A stretch of DNA of 64,000 nt from Flavimaribacter sediminis (GCF_019492055.1 NZ_JAICBX010000001.1:248001-312000); one strand, 5' to 3'; positions 47,720 through 57,003 are shown, counted from the stretch's first letter. The notes: generated by a model from the letters alone, not told the origin. Numbers and translations are program-made.

Positions 47720-47897
47720 GATGCTTCGACGCTACCAAGCAAGCGGCTCAGCTACAACAAAAGATTGCGTTTCGTCGAAACCCTGACGATTTCGATCTTC
47801 GCAGCAACCAGTGCGAGAAACTGTGGCATGTGTCACAGACGGCGGCTGCCGGCTGAGTAAGATGACTCAATCTGAAGTCCAGCGAATGGAGGAGAAG

Positions 47898-49484
47898 ATG
47901 AGCGATGATCCCAAAAAGCCGGCGGAAACGAAAAAGAGCGACGCGGACCAGAAACCGAAGGACGCGGATGCTTTAAAGGCGGCGCAAATAGCGCACAAAG
48001 CCCAGCAGCGCAGAAAACTGGACGCCTTTACGATTGCGACGTTGATTGTCGGCGGCGCGCTTTTGGCCTTCGCTGTCATGTATCCAATGCCGATGCCCGG
48101 GTTTCAGATCCTGACCTTTGCAGCCGGTCTTGCAATCCTGTTGACTGCGGTTGGCACAATTGCCGGCTTCCAGCAAAAGGGCGCAGTGGTCGGCGGCGCA
48201 GGGGCTCTCGCGCTGATTTTGACATTCGCAATGAACCAGATGGGATTGCTCAATCCCAAAACCGTTTACGCCAGGGCGCTCGTGAAGGATGTGCCGGAGC
48301 GGTCCTTGGTCGTTGTTTCAGGCAGCGGGGAAATCTACCGCCGCAAAAACGGCGACAAGGTTCATGATTTTCTCGCCACGCCCACAATGGTTCAGTTCAA
48401 CCATCTCGACGCCACCGTCACGACGCGTGCCGAAGATTGCTTTTCCGATGATTGCGCGCAGGATCATGAGTTCAGCTGCATCAGCAAGAGCATCCTGGTG
48501 GACACGCATCTCGGCAAACGGCCCGGAAGACTGAAGTTCCGGCCCGCCGAGGGCACGGTCGCCGCAGTTCTCGAGGACGAGGATGACTCGAAAAGAACCT
48601 ATGAAAGCGGAATGACAACCTGTGAGAACACGCAGTCGGCAAAACCGGCGGGCTTTTTCAATTTCATTTCGAGCGCGTTTGCAGAAGACGTCAAATCCTA
48701 TGACGAACTGTTGCGGGACCTGAATTCCCCCTCCGCCCACACAAGGCGCACGGCGCGAAACGACCTTGCCGTCGCAGGCGTTCATCACATTCCCGAATTG
48801 ATGACGGAGTTCAGCTCACCCAAAGCGACCTATCGCACGCAATTGGGGATCGCAGTCGCCCTGTCGGAGATGATGCAGAAGGGGGTGGTGAAGCCTGAGA
48901 CAATGCGGTCGCAGATCGCAGACCGGCAAATTCAGTTTCTCGCCGACGCCGTCGCGCACAAGGATCCGACCCTGAGCAATGTCGCCACGCAGTTCGCCAA
49001 ACAGCTTGGCGATCCCAGAATGATTCCGCAAACTGAATCGAAGTTTTCAAGGGCGACCCAGTTGGGACAGAAGAACCTGATGGAAGTCACCGGTTCTGCG
49101 ACGTTCAATGCCAACAATGAACAACGCGATCAGGCTGTGGAGTGGTTCAAGACGGTTGATTCACAACTCAAGCCGGAAGCGCAGTCCTGGATACGAACGA
49201 TCGAGGAGGCCGGGCCGAACGGCGACGGCGTCACCTATCAGGTGATTGTCGGGTCATACACCGATCATAAGAGCGCCATGGCCGCCGCTGGTCAGATAAA
49301 CAGCGAACAAGGCGCAGACATCGCAAAGGTCGGTTTGCCGAGACCGGGAAACCCTTACGTTCCCGTGCTTTTTGGCGAGCGCGCAAACATCGACGATGCA
49401 AAAGCCACGATGAACCGGGCGCTTGGCCTGAAGTCCGTGACGGACGCCTATTTGACCACCTACGACGGTTATGTGCGGAACTGA
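47898..49484 (+). CDS. membrane protein with repeat region and SPOR-like C-terminus, unknown function
   Basis: A 528-residue protein not recognised as any family. Lys/Asp/Ala-rich cytoplasmic N-terminus (1-40), three hydrophobic helices (about 43-62, 68-90, 97-115), then a domain with cysteines C-x4-C (ARAEDCFSDDC) and C near residue 195. A helical region (about 270-430) starts SYDELLRDLNSPSAHTRRTARNDLAVAG and looks HEAT/armadillo-like. The tail (about 450-515) VTYQVIVGSYTDHKSAMAAAGQI is SPOR-like, a fold that binds denuded peptidoglycan. The start at 47898 follows GGAGGAGAAG; three earlier in-frame starts exist. Confidence 0.7.
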   Translation: MSDDPKKPAETKKSDADQKPKDADALKAAQIAHKAQQRRKLDAFTIATLIVGGALLAFAVMYPMPMPGFQILTFAAGLAILLTAVGTIAGFQQKGAVVGGAGALALILTFAMNQMGLLNPKTVYARALVKDVPERSLVVVSGSGEIYRRKNGDKVHDFLATPTMVQFNHLDATVTTRAEDCFSDDCAQDHEFSCISKSILVDTHLGKRPGRLKFRPAEGTVAAVLEDEDDSKRTYESGMTTCENTQSAKPAGFFNFISSAFAEDVKSYDELLRDLNSPSAHTRRTARNDLAVAGVHHIPELMTEFSSPKATYRTQLGIAVALSEMMQKGVVKPETMRSQIADRQIQFLADAVAHKDPTLSNVATQFAKQLGDPRMIPQTESKFSRATQLGQKNLMEVTGSATFNANNEQRDQAVEWFKTVDSQLKPEAQSWIRTIEEAGPNGDGVTYQVIVGSYTDHKSAMAAAGQINSEQGADIAKVGLPRPGNPYVPVLFGERANIDDAKATMNRALGLKSVTDAYLTTYDGYVRN

Positions 49485-49503
49485 CCGCTTCCGCCTGATG
49501 CGA

Positions 49504-49540
49504 GGCGTCTCCATGCTGTAACGCCCGGCATGGAGGCGCC
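49504..49540 (+). terminator. hairpin terminator candidate after the SPOR-like gene
   Basis: GGCGTCTCCATGC pairs with GCATGGAGGCGCC over 13 bases (one G-U pair) with an 11-base loop, 20 bases after the stop codon. Only a weak T-rich stretch follows. Confidence 0.5.
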
Positions 49541-49613
49541 ATCTTAGAAATTTCAACATTCTGATGTACAATCAATAGCTGACTCTCGTTTGCCTCCGGG
49601 GAGGAAAAGGACA

Positions 49614-51416
49614 ATGAGAAACGCAGCCAGATCAGCCCTTCTTGCGCTCTTGTTGACGCCGGGTCTTGCACACGCCCAGGAGATCGCCGACACGATCTAT
49701 TCGGGCGGACCCATTCTCACGATCAACGACGCAGCGCCGAACGCGAAAGCTGTCGCTGTAAAGGACGGCCGTATTATCGCGGTGGGCGATCTCGACGACA
49801 TATCCGCGCATCGCGGCGACGACACGCAGATGTTTGCGCTGGACGGTCGGACGATGCTGCCGGGTTTTGTCGACAGCCACGGTCACGTCGTCTTCGGCGG
49901 ATTGCAGGCTTTGTCGGCGAACCTGCTCGCGCCTCCCGATGGCGAGATAACGGACATACCGAGCCTGCAGTCGGCGCTCGCCGCCTGGGCTGAAGCAAAC
50001 GCCGACGCCGTGAAAAAGGCCGGGATGATCATCGGTTTCGGTTACGACAACGCGCAGCTTGCGGAATTGCGCCATCCGACGCGCCCGGATCTCGACGCCG
50101 TTTCGGAAGACCTGCCCGTGCTGATCGTGCATCAATCCGGCCATCTCGGCGTCGCCAATTCAAAGGCGCTCGAACTCGCCGGAATTGACGCCTCCACCGA
50201 AAATCCGGCGGGCGGGGTCATTCAGCGTGGTCCGGACGGCGAGCCTAATGGCGTTCTCGAGGAGTACGCCTTTTTCACGGTTCTCGAACCGCTGCTGACG
50301 CAACTTGGTCCGGAAGGCTTCGCCGCATTCGCAGCCGCCGGCAGCAAACTCTGGGCGAGCTTCGGTTACACCACAGGTCAGGACGGCCGCTCCTCGGGCG
50401 GCGCAGTCGAGACGCTCAAGGCCGTCGACGCTGAAGGCGGGATACCGATCGACGTTGTCGCCTATCCTGACGTACTGGAGTCCCGGGACTATATCGAGCA
50501 AAACGTCTCTATGGACTATGACGGGCGCGTTCGCGTCGGAGGCTGCAAGCTGACGATCGACGGATCGCCGCAAGGGTTCACGGCGCTCCGTGATCGCCCC
50601 TACTATGACCCGGTTGGCGACTATCCGCCGGGCTACGCAGGCTATTCCGCGGTCACGATGGACCAGGTGCAGGACGCCGTGAACTGGTGCTACGAGCACG
50701 GGTTCCAGATATTGACCCACGCCAATGGGGAGGGCGCCTCCGACATGCTGATTGCTGCGCTGGGCGCCGCGCAGGCGAAGTATGGCGATCCCGGCAACAG
50801 GCCGGTTCTCGTTCACGGGCAATTCATGCGCGAGGATCAGGTCGACGCCTACAAGCGGCTCGGCGTCTTTCCCTCGCTGTTTCCGATGCACACCTTCTAC
50901 TGGGGCGACTGGCATCGCGAGCATACGGTCGGCCCGGTCAACGCCGAGAATATCTCGCCGACCGGATGGGTCCGCCAGCGCGACATGATGTTCGGCTCCC
51001 ATCACGACGCCCCGGTCGCATTCCCCGACAGCATGCGCATCCTCTCCGCCACCGTCACGCGACGCACGCGTTCGGGAGACATCCTCGGGCCCCATCAACG
51101 CGTCGATGTGCCAACCGCCCTCAAGGCGCTGACCATCTGGCCCGCCTGGCAGCACTTCGAGGAGAACGACAAGGGCTCGATCGAGGTTGGCAAGATCGCC
51201 GATTTCGTGATCATCTCGGAGGATCCGACGTCGATCGACCCCGAAACGCTGGCAGACATCAAGGTGCTGGCGACGGTCAAGGACGACAAGGTCATCTACG
51301 AGGCCGACGAGGCGGTGCGGAAGGGTGAACTGATCCGGCCAAGATTCGCCTTCAGCCCCGCCATGGCCGATCAGTTTCTCCATGTGATGCATGACGGCCT
51401 GAACCAGCACAATTGA
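49614..51416 (+). CDS. secreted amidohydrolase of the YtcJ type
   Basis: A 600-residue metallo-hydrolase with a Sec signal (about 1-22, cleavage near AHAQE). The amidohydrolase_3 fold shows GRTMLPGFVDSHGHVVFGG (metal-binding H-x-H), KLTIDGSPQGFTA with a probable metal-bridging region, HANGEGASDM, and SHHDAPVAFPDSMRIL, then WQHFEENDKGSIEVGKIADFVIIS. Relatives cleave amides, N-acyl amino acids or dipeptides; the substrate is unknown. The ribosome-binding site GGGGAGGAAAAGGAC supports the ATG at 49614. Confidence 0.87.
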   Translation: MRNAARSALLALLLTPGLAHAQEIADTIYSGGPILTINDAAPNAKAVAVKDGRIIAVGDLDDISAHRGDDTQMFALDGRTMLPGFVDSHGHVVFGGLQALSANLLAPPDGEITDIPSLQSALAAWAEANADAVKKAGMIIGFGYDNAQLAELRHPTRPDLDAVSEDLPVLIVHQSGHLGVANSKALELAGIDASTENPAGGVIQRGPDGEPNGVLEEYAFFTVLEPLLTQLGPEGFAAFAAAGSKLWASFGYTTGQDGRSSGGAVETLKAVDAEGGIPIDVVAYPDVLESRDYIEQNVSMDYDGRVRVGGCKLTIDGSPQGFTALRDRPYYDPVGDYPPGYAGYSAVTMDQVQDAVNWCYEHGFQILTHANGEGASDMLIAALGAAQAKYGDPGNRPVLVHGQFMREDQVDAYKRLGVFPSLFPMHTFYWGDWHREHTVGPVNAENISPTGWVRQRDMMFGSHHDAPVAFPDSMRILSATVTRRTRSGDILGPHQRVDVPTALKALTIWPAWQHFEENDKGSIEVGKIADFVIISEDPTSIDPETLADIKVLATVKDDKVIYEADEAVRKGELIRPRFAFSPAMADQFLHVMHDGLNQHN

Positions 51417-51546
51417 GAACGCGGCGTCGCCAGGCCAGGGCCAAGAGGCCGCGAAGGCAGAGCAATGCGAAGCGGATCGCGCGGTGCATTTTCCGTTTTG
51501 AAGACCGCGGCCGCTGCTGGACCGTCTTCTGTAAAAAAGGAATATT

Positions 51547-53532
51547 CTATCGGCCCGTACTGAATGAAAAACGCCGGGCAAGGTCTTCGACGAAAGCGCC
51601 AAAGCGCGTTCTGGTCACGCCGGGCGCCGGCCCTTGGGTATAAAATTTTCGGATAAGAGCTGCGTATTGCGCATCGTCGGGCTCGATGCTCAAAGTGGCG
51701 CCATCATCTGTTTGGCCGACTACACGAAATACGACTTCGCCTACTTGTGCGATCTGAATCAGTCCCTGCTCCCCGTCCTTGTACAGGTGCCCCCTGATGC
51801 GCGCCCGGTCTTGCGTCAATCCGGCAAGCCAGACGGTGTTGGGTTCGCGCTCTCCGATCCGTATAGTGGCTCGTTCCGGCGCATCCATTACGTGACGCTC
51901 GCGGCGCGGTAGTTCGAAACAGACAGTGATAGTGATGCTGAGGGCGATGACGTTGTAAAAGCTCCAAAAGAGAATGACCGCCTTGCCGGTCCCCGCGTCA
52001 TAATAGGCGAACTGGTCTGAAAAGATCCCGATGAAGAGGCCGCCATAAGTCAGCGCCAATATAATCACGAAAGGCGTCATCATCCGCCACTGGGCGGTCA
52101 CACTACTGCGGTCGCCGCCCTTCGCGGTCACACTGAACGGATGCCCCTGCGGCTTGAACAGACCGACGATCGCCGCCCTGGTAATAGGGATGGCTGCGAT
52201 CAACTGGCTGACGTCGATGACCATTGGCACAACCGTGCCTCGCGACAGATAGTTCAAAACGACCAGTGACCAGAGATAATAGAGGCCGAAGTAGCTGATG
52301 ACATCAGCCGGTCTGGCGTCCACCACGATGATATTGAAATACCAGTACAGCAGCGGGTAGACCATGGCTGCCACGCGAAAGGGATAGGTCGTCAGCCAGA
52401 ACAGCATGGCGTCCGTGACGCTCCAGCGATCGCGCCAGCGCAGTTTGCTTGCGCCAGTCGGTCCCCAGCGGCTTCTGGCAATCTGCATGAGCCCGAGACA
52501 CCAGCGCGCCCGCTGGCCGACATATTCCTTAAGTCCTTCTGGCGCCAGCCCTTCGCTGAGCGGTTCGGAAAGATAGGCGGTTCGCCAGCCGTGATCCTGC
52601 AGGACCAGCGTCAGCAGAAAATCTTCCGTGACGCTGTCGGTCTGCATTCCGCCGATCTCCCTGAGCGCCTGCCAGCGGGTGACCGATGAAGTACCGCAGC
52701 AGAAAGCGATCCCCCAACCGTCACGGCTGGGCTGCAGATGGTCGAAAAAGAAACGCTGCTCGTCAGGATATGAGCGGCTGAGGCCGAGATTGTGCTGGAT
52801 CGGATCGGCATTGAAGAAGTGTTGCGGCGTCTGAACGAGACCGACATCCGGTTCGTGAAACAGCGCCACTGTATGGGACAGGAAATTGCGTCGTGGCACG
52901 AAATCGGCGTCGAGGATGGCGATGAACGCCGGCGGTTCGTCGTCACCAGCCAACACGTCCAGGGCGTTATTGATGTTGCCTGCTTTCGCTCCCTTGTTAT
53001 CGGGGCGACGCAAATATCTGACCTTATGGTCGGCGCAATAGTCACGAAGCCAATCGCGCTTGCCGTCATAGAGGACAAGCACCTCGAAGGAGGGATAGTC
53101 CATCGCCTTGGCGCCCAGTATCGTGCGCTCCAGCACATCCGATTCCTCGTTGTAGGTTGCGATCAGCACGGCGACCTTCGGCGCGGGTCCCGGGCTCCAC
53201 CAGGCAAGATTGTCCTGAACCTCGCCGCTCCTGTTCCTGGTCCGCGACATGATCATGTAGGAGGATAACGTGGCGATGATTGTCAGTATTTCGAGAAAGT
53301 AAAGCGACCAGCTCGCCGCGCAATCCCATGTCAGACCCAGGGGAGCCAGCGTCTCGGCGCCCCGCCACCAAGCGTAGCGCAGGGAGAGGACGGCGGAAAT
53401 CGAGAGAAGCAGCGCCCGATGCCAATTGTTGTCGTAGCGGGCGAAGGAAGGCACGATGAATGCGGCGGCGACAGGAAGCAGAAGGAGCAGAAAGCTCGAC
53501 TGGATGTGCGAAAGATAGATAAAGCTTTCCAT
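51547..53532 (-). CDS. processive beta-glucan synthase, GT2 (BcsA/BgsA-like)
   Basis: A 661-residue membrane glycosyltransferase. Two to three N-terminal helices, then the GT2 domain: D156 (LYDGKRD), D208-A-D210 (AILDADFVP), T302-E-D304 (VTEDF) and Q340-x-x-R-W344 (QRARW), the processive-synthase set. A helical pore region follows, and a cytosolic tail from about residue 530. I see no canonical PilZ RxxxR + DxSxxG. Length, tail and pairing with an HlyD protein match BgsA, the c-di-GMP-activated mixed-linkage beta-glucan synthase of Sinorhizobium meliloti, better than cellulose synthase. Starts one base after the upstream stop. Confidence 0.82.
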   Translation of the reverse strand: MESFIYLSHIQSSFLLLLLPVAAAFIVPSFARYDNNWHRALLLSISAVLSLRYAWWRGAETLAPLGLTWDCAASWSLYFLEILTIIATLSSYMIMSRTRNRSGEVQDNLAWWSPGPAPKVAVLIATYNEESDVLERTILGAKAMDYPSFEVLVLYDGKRDWLRDYCADHKVRYLRRPDNKGAKAGNINNALDVLAGDDEPPAFIAILDADFVPRRNFLSHTVALFHEPDVGLVQTPQHFFNADPIQHNLGLSRSYPDEQRFFFDHLQPSRDGWGIAFCCGTSSVTRWQALREIGGMQTDSVTEDFLLTLVLQDHGWRTAYLSEPLSEGLAPEGLKEYVGQRARWCLGLMQIARSRWGPTGASKLRWRDRWSVTDAMLFWLTTYPFRVAAMVYPLLYWYFNIIVVDARPADVISYFGLYYLWSLVVLNYLSRGTVVPMVIDVSQLIAAIPITRAAIVGLFKPQGHPFSVTAKGGDRSSVTAQWRMMTPFVIILALTYGGLFIGIFSDQFAYYDAGTGKAVILFWSFYNVIALSITITVCFELPRRERHVMDAPERATIRIGEREPNTVWLAGLTQDRARIRGHLYKDGEQGLIQIAQVGEVVFRVVGQTDDGATLSIEPDDAQYAALIRKFYTQGPAPGVTRTRFGAFVEDLARRFSFSTGR

Positions 53533-53533
53533 C

Positions 53534-54694
53534 TCAATCAAACAGCGAACGCAGTGAATCGAGCGGCCTTGAAGAGAAGAAAGCCCTGCCGGTGCGCCCA
53601 ATCCTGCAACGCAAATCAGGGTCACTGCGCAATTGCGGAACAAGCAGCGTGACATCATAGCGTTCGAGGTGTTTCTCGCTGGGAGCCACTGCCAGATTTG
53701 TATAGATTCCTTCCGCGCCTGCGCCAGCGAGGCGAATAACCGACCCATCCAGGACGATATCGGTTCCGCTCAGACGGAACGTCGCCTTGTCACCCTTTGA
53801 AAGCCCGTTGAAGACCGGTTCGGTGACAGAGAGGGTGACCATCGTCGAATCGCAATCGATCAGCCGCAAAACGTCCTGTCCGCGCTGAACATATTCGCCA
53901 TCGAAAGCGAGATGTTCCCAGACCGACCCGTTGACCTGCGACCTGAGCGTCATCCTGGCCAAACGGTTCAGGCGGAGACCCTCGTCTCCCAGGCGATTGT
54001 CGAGGTCGTCGCGACGCGCGATGACTTCCGCGAGTTCGGCTTCGGCTTCACGAATCCTGAGATCGATGTCTGACAGTCGTTGTCCGGAAAATGGCGCGTC
54101 GTTGTACCCGTCACCAAGATAGACGCCATCGCGTGCGGCGGCGAGTTCGATCTCCAGTGTCGCCACTCTCTCACGCGCATATTCCAATGCGATGCTGGGC
54201 AACAGCGGGTCGCCCGGATTGCCGGATTGGCCGCGGTCCAGCGTCGACGCCATGCTGTCATATTCCGTCCCGCCGGAGAGCAGCTCCAGCCGCGCCTTTG
54301 CGTGTTTGAGGCGTTCTTCAAGCTCGGCTATACGCCGTGTGTTGTAGCTCTGCAGCCGTTCGTCGAGTGTCGCCCGATGGTTCTTTAGCGCCTCCAGCAC
54401 GGCGCGCGCCTTGATAATGCGCTGCTCGGCGTAGCCCAGTTCCATGGTCAGATCGTCGAAGCGCACTCCGTCCGCCCTGTCGTCAACGATAGAAAACAGG
54501 GTCTCTCTCTCGTCCACCGCAGACCCGATCGCTTGATCCGGCATCGAGATGCGACCTGCGATGGGGGCTCTTATGGTCGTGATCTCCGCGTTGACGACCG
54601 CGTCTGCGCTCGCGCCCGCCAGTTGCTCTCCAACCACGATCCAGACAACCAGCAGGAAGACTACAAGACCGAATATGATACGCCAGTACTTCAT
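53534..54694 (-). CDS. HlyD-type membrane fusion protein of the polysaccharide operon (BgsB-like)
   Basis: A 386-residue protein with an N-terminal membrane anchor (about 3-25) and a lipoyl/barrel half TIRAPIAGRISMPDQAIG. A long helical hairpin (about 75-245, many LE/RA heptads) leads back to LRSQVNGSVWEHLAFDGEYVQRGQDVLRLIDC and a beta-barrel. This is the architecture of periplasmic adaptors such as Alg44, HlyD and BgsB. It sits between a Cache sensor and the GT2 synthase and probably helps carry the polymer across the periplasm. Confidence 0.85.
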   Translation of the reverse strand: MKYWRIIFGLVVFLLVVWIVVGEQLAGASADAVVNAEITTIRAPIAGRISMPDQAIGSAVDERETLFSIVDDRADGVRFDDLTMELGYAEQRIIKARAVLEALKNHRATLDERLQSYNTRRIAELEERLKHAKARLELLSGGTEYDSMASTLDRGQSGNPGDPLLPSIALEYARERVATLEIELAAARDGVYLGDGYNDAPFSGQRLSDIDLRIREAEAELAEVIARRDDLDNRLGDEGLRLNRLARMTLRSQVNGSVWEHLAFDGEYVQRGQDVLRLIDCDSTMVTLSVTEPVFNGLSKGDKATFRLSGTDIVLDGSVIRLAGAGAEGIYTNLAVAPSEKHLERYDVTLLVPQLRSDPDLRCRIGRTGRAFFSSRPLDSLRSLFD

Positions 54695-54707
54695 GTGATA
54701 CCGTCCT

Positions 54708-55808
54708 CTATCTGTTCAGTCTGGCCTGCAGCCTCACGATTGCTGCCGAGAGGAGCGCCATTTCGCGGGAGGAGCGGGATTCATGCGGAAAGACGTCCTT
54801 GCCATCCGCGATGTCCGTGGCTTCCTCGGAAAGCCTGGCGAGCGGGCGTATGAAATGAAAGACGAATATCTGGGTCGCAACGAGCAGAGCGATGGCGAGG
54901 CCGACCACGATCAACAATATCGAAATGCTCAGCTCCCTCAGACCGGTTTCTGATGTTCTGCCCGGAACCCGCACGGCAAGCTCCCATCCGAGAGAAGGCA
55001 TGACCGAATAGGACAAGGATGGCATATGCGACACCGCGTACAGAACCTCGTCGCTACCTTCCAAAAGTCGCGTGCCGGCAGTTCCCGTTTCGATCAATTG
55101 CATGGATGCCGGCGAAAGTGGAACCGGGCTTCTTTCATGAATGCTGAAAATCTCGTCGCCGTTCGTATCGAAAAGAAAGACATCTGTGCGCATGTCGTGC
55201 GCAAGTTCAGACAGATAATCCTCCATGGCCGATATACGCAGACGATAGACGACGACTCCTGTTACTTTTCCTGTGGCGTCGAGTGTGGGAGCCGACATGT
55301 CGATGTATTTAAGAAGCTCCTCCTCCTCCGTCTGGATGAAACGCGCAAGCGGCCTGAACTCGCGGACCTCCCCAACAAAATTCCCTTCAAGGCCGCTGGA
55401 AAACCATTCTTCATCGCGAACGTTTTCTCCTTCCAGTAAACCGCGTGATCCTGCGACAAGCACGCCGCTGCGATCGGCATAGCCGGCCCACGCGACATTT
55501 CTGCCGCGTCTCGACACGGCCGTGAAAATGTCGCGCAGCGCGACCGGATCAGAAGGGTCGATAATTCGACTTGCCGCCTGCAGTCCTGTCCATTCACGCT
55601 CGATCGTCTTCGTAAAAGTGTTTCGCAGTGCTTCGCCGCGTATTGTCACAGCCTCCATCTGAACTTCGTGCTCAAACATACGGGCGCGATGTTGCAGGGT
55701 CAGAACAATTGCAACCACGGCAACCAGAGCACTGACAATAACAAAACCGTATATCGCCTGTGCAAGAGACGTTAATCCCTTCCGATGTCTGGTGTGTTTG
55801 TTCGCCAA
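54708..55808 (-). CDS. Cache-domain membrane sensor ending in HAMP
   Basis: A 366-residue protein. Transmembrane helix at about 16-36, a periplasmic double-Cache region (about 40-280, with SGVLVAGSRGLLEGENVRDEEWF and VTGVVVYRLRISAMEDYLSEL), a second helix (about 293-318) and a HAMP-like coil that ends the protein at RLQARLNR. No kinase, cyclase or methyl-accepting output follows, so it must signal through contact with another protein, perhaps the synthase complex it is co-transcribed with. It starts with TTG at 55806-55808 after AAAGGATTAGGTA. Confidence 0.78.
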   Translation of the reverse strand: MANKHTRHRKGLTSLAQAIYGFVIVSALVAVVAIVLTLQHRARMFEHEVQMEAVTIRGEALRNTFTKTIEREWTGLQAASRIIDPSDPVALRDIFTAVSRRGRNVAWAGYADRSGVLVAGSRGLLEGENVRDEEWFSSGLEGNFVGEVREFRPLARFIQTEEEELLKYIDMSAPTLDATGKVTGVVVYRLRISAMEDYLSELAHDMRTDVFLFDTNGDEIFSIHERSPVPLSPASMQLIETGTAGTRLLEGSDEVLYAVSHMPSLSYSVMPSLGWELAVRVPGRTSETGLRELSISILLIVVGLAIALLVATQIFVFHFIRPLARLSEEATDIADGKDVFPHESRSSREMALLSAAIVRLQARLNR

Positions 55809-56278
55809 TACCTAATCCTTTAAAGCACTGATGAAACTGTTTCGACGTATATGGTGCTATTACCTGACAGATTAACACACGGATCGTGGGTTTTGACAGA
55901 TCCATCAAAGCCAAGGTCTAATCAAGGTCTTCAAGCCGGTATTATTTATGCTTCAGAAATCAAATTTGTGCTGCCGTAATAGGCTCAATACTATGGTCAA
56001 CGGTTTCCAGGCTGCTGCTCTCATTAGTTGGAACTATCCGTCCCGAGTTGACCCGCCTCCATTCCCGTAACCTGATCCGTAACATTCGGGCGGACCTGCG
56101 CAGCCGGCGGCCTTCCCCGCCTGTCTTTCGAAAAGCAATCGCCCGGAACAGGAGCGACAGCCCTGGCGAAATACTGGCGGGGCCTGTCAGCGTTCGCGGC
56201 CTCTGCTCTTTCCACGGGATTGAATTACGGTCGATTCAGTAATGCCTTGTGAAAGACAGGTGTTACCTTGGAGTGAAC
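55809..56278. other. 470-base intergenic region, Cache operon to vapB
   Basis: Non-coding as far as can be seen. The left 240 bases are AT-richer and should hold the leftward promoter of the Cache-HlyD-synthase operon. The right part contains one copy of a degenerate repeat (56065-56121) and the presumed rightward promoter of vapBC. No RNA gene was recognised. Confidence 0.6.
56065..56121. repeat. degenerate direct repeat, left copy, flanking vapBC
   Basis: About 57 bases, conserved in blocks with 56948-57003: CCGT, CCTGA, CATTCG, CGGAC, TGCGCAG and GCGGC, then TTCCCCGCC versus TTCCCGCC. Same orientation as the right copy. Spacing between blocks is kept except one single-base indel. Confidence 0.6.
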
Positions 56279-56512
56279 ATGAGCACTACCGTTACGGCAA
56301 AGGGACAGGTGACCATACCGAAGCCGGTCCGCGATCTCTTGGGTATCGTCCCGGGCAGCAAGGTTGATTTCGGCCGCGCCGCCGATGGCGGCATTGTGCT
56401 TGTGCGCACGGATGAACGTCAGCCGGTAACCCGCTTTGCAAAATTGCGCGGTCGTGCCGGCATGGGGCTCGACACCGACGCGATCATGGCGCTGACGCGT
56501 GGCGAAGCGTGA
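56279..56512 (+). CDS. vapB: AbrB-type antitoxin VapB
   Basis: A 77-residue protein. The SpoVT/AbrB swapped-hairpin DNA-binding domain STTVTAKGQVTIPKPVRDLLGI occupies the N-terminus (shown in part), and the C-terminal tail RFAKLRGRAGMGLDTDAIMALTRG would wrap around the toxin. Start at 56279 after TTGGAGTGAAC. It overlaps the toxin gene by four bases (GTGA), the standard type II toxin-antitoxin layout, and should repress its own promoter. Confidence 0.9.
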   Translation: MSTTVTAKGQVTIPKPVRDLLGIVPGSKVDFGRAADGGIVLVRTDERQPVTRFAKLRGRAGMGLDTDAIMALTRGEA

Positions 56513-56913
56513 CGCTCGTCGACGCCAGCGTTCTGCTCGACATCATTACCGACGATCCGAACCGGGCAGACCGGTCTGTCGCCCGGCTTGAGGCGGAAAG
56601 CCTCATAGGGCCGCTGTTGATTAATGATGTTGTCTATTCCGAGCTCGTGGTTCGGTACGACCGCATCGAGCATCTTGAGGAATTTGTCGATAAGGCGGGT
56701 CTGGTCATCGCTCCGATGCCGCGAGCGGCGCTCTTTCTGGCCGGTAAAGTGTTTACGCAATATCGCAGATCAGGCGGATTACGGACCGGTGTTCTGCCCG
56801 ACATCTTTATCGGCGCCCACGCAGCTGTAAACGAATTGCCGCTGCTCACCCGCGACGTCGGCCGGCGCCGTACATATTTTCCCAAGCTGAACCTGATTAC
56901 GCCGGACGCTTGA
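56509..56913 (+). CDS. vapC: PIN-domain toxin VapC
   Basis: A 134-residue PIN-fold ribonuclease. The acidic active-site residues are visible as D5 (TLVDASVLLD), E44 (VVYSELVVRY) and D97 region (GVLPDIFIGAHAA), followed by LLTRDVGRRRTYFPKLNLITP, the typical C-terminal end. VapC toxins cleave initiator tRNA or rRNA; the target here is unknown. Starts with GTG overlapping the vapB stop. Confidence 0.9.
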   Translation: MTLVDASVLLDIITDDPNRADRSVARLEAESLIGPLLINDVVYSELVVRYDRIEHLEEFVDKAGLVIAPMPRAALFLAGKVFTQYRRSGGLRTGVLPDIFIGAHAAVNELPLLTRDVGRRRTYFPKLNLITPDA

Positions 56914-56947
56914 AACAAAGACTGGCGGATTGACGGTGCGCGCATCC

Positions 56948-57003
56948 CCGTGGCCTGACATACATCATTCGAGCGGACTTGCGCAGTTTGCGGCTTTCCC
57001 GCC
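56948..57003. repeat. degenerate direct repeat, right copy, flanking vapBC
   Basis: Partner of 56065-56121. Read on the minus strand both copies encode a related string (about AQVR-x-N-x-x-x-Q-x-TGM), but neither lies in a supported gene. Confidence 0.6.

Noticed and set aside
51417-51546. Intrinsic terminator between the amidohydrolase and the synthase gene
   Set aside because: Only a 6-bp GAAGAC/GTCTTC stem was found, and the T-run lies on the wrong side for either gene.
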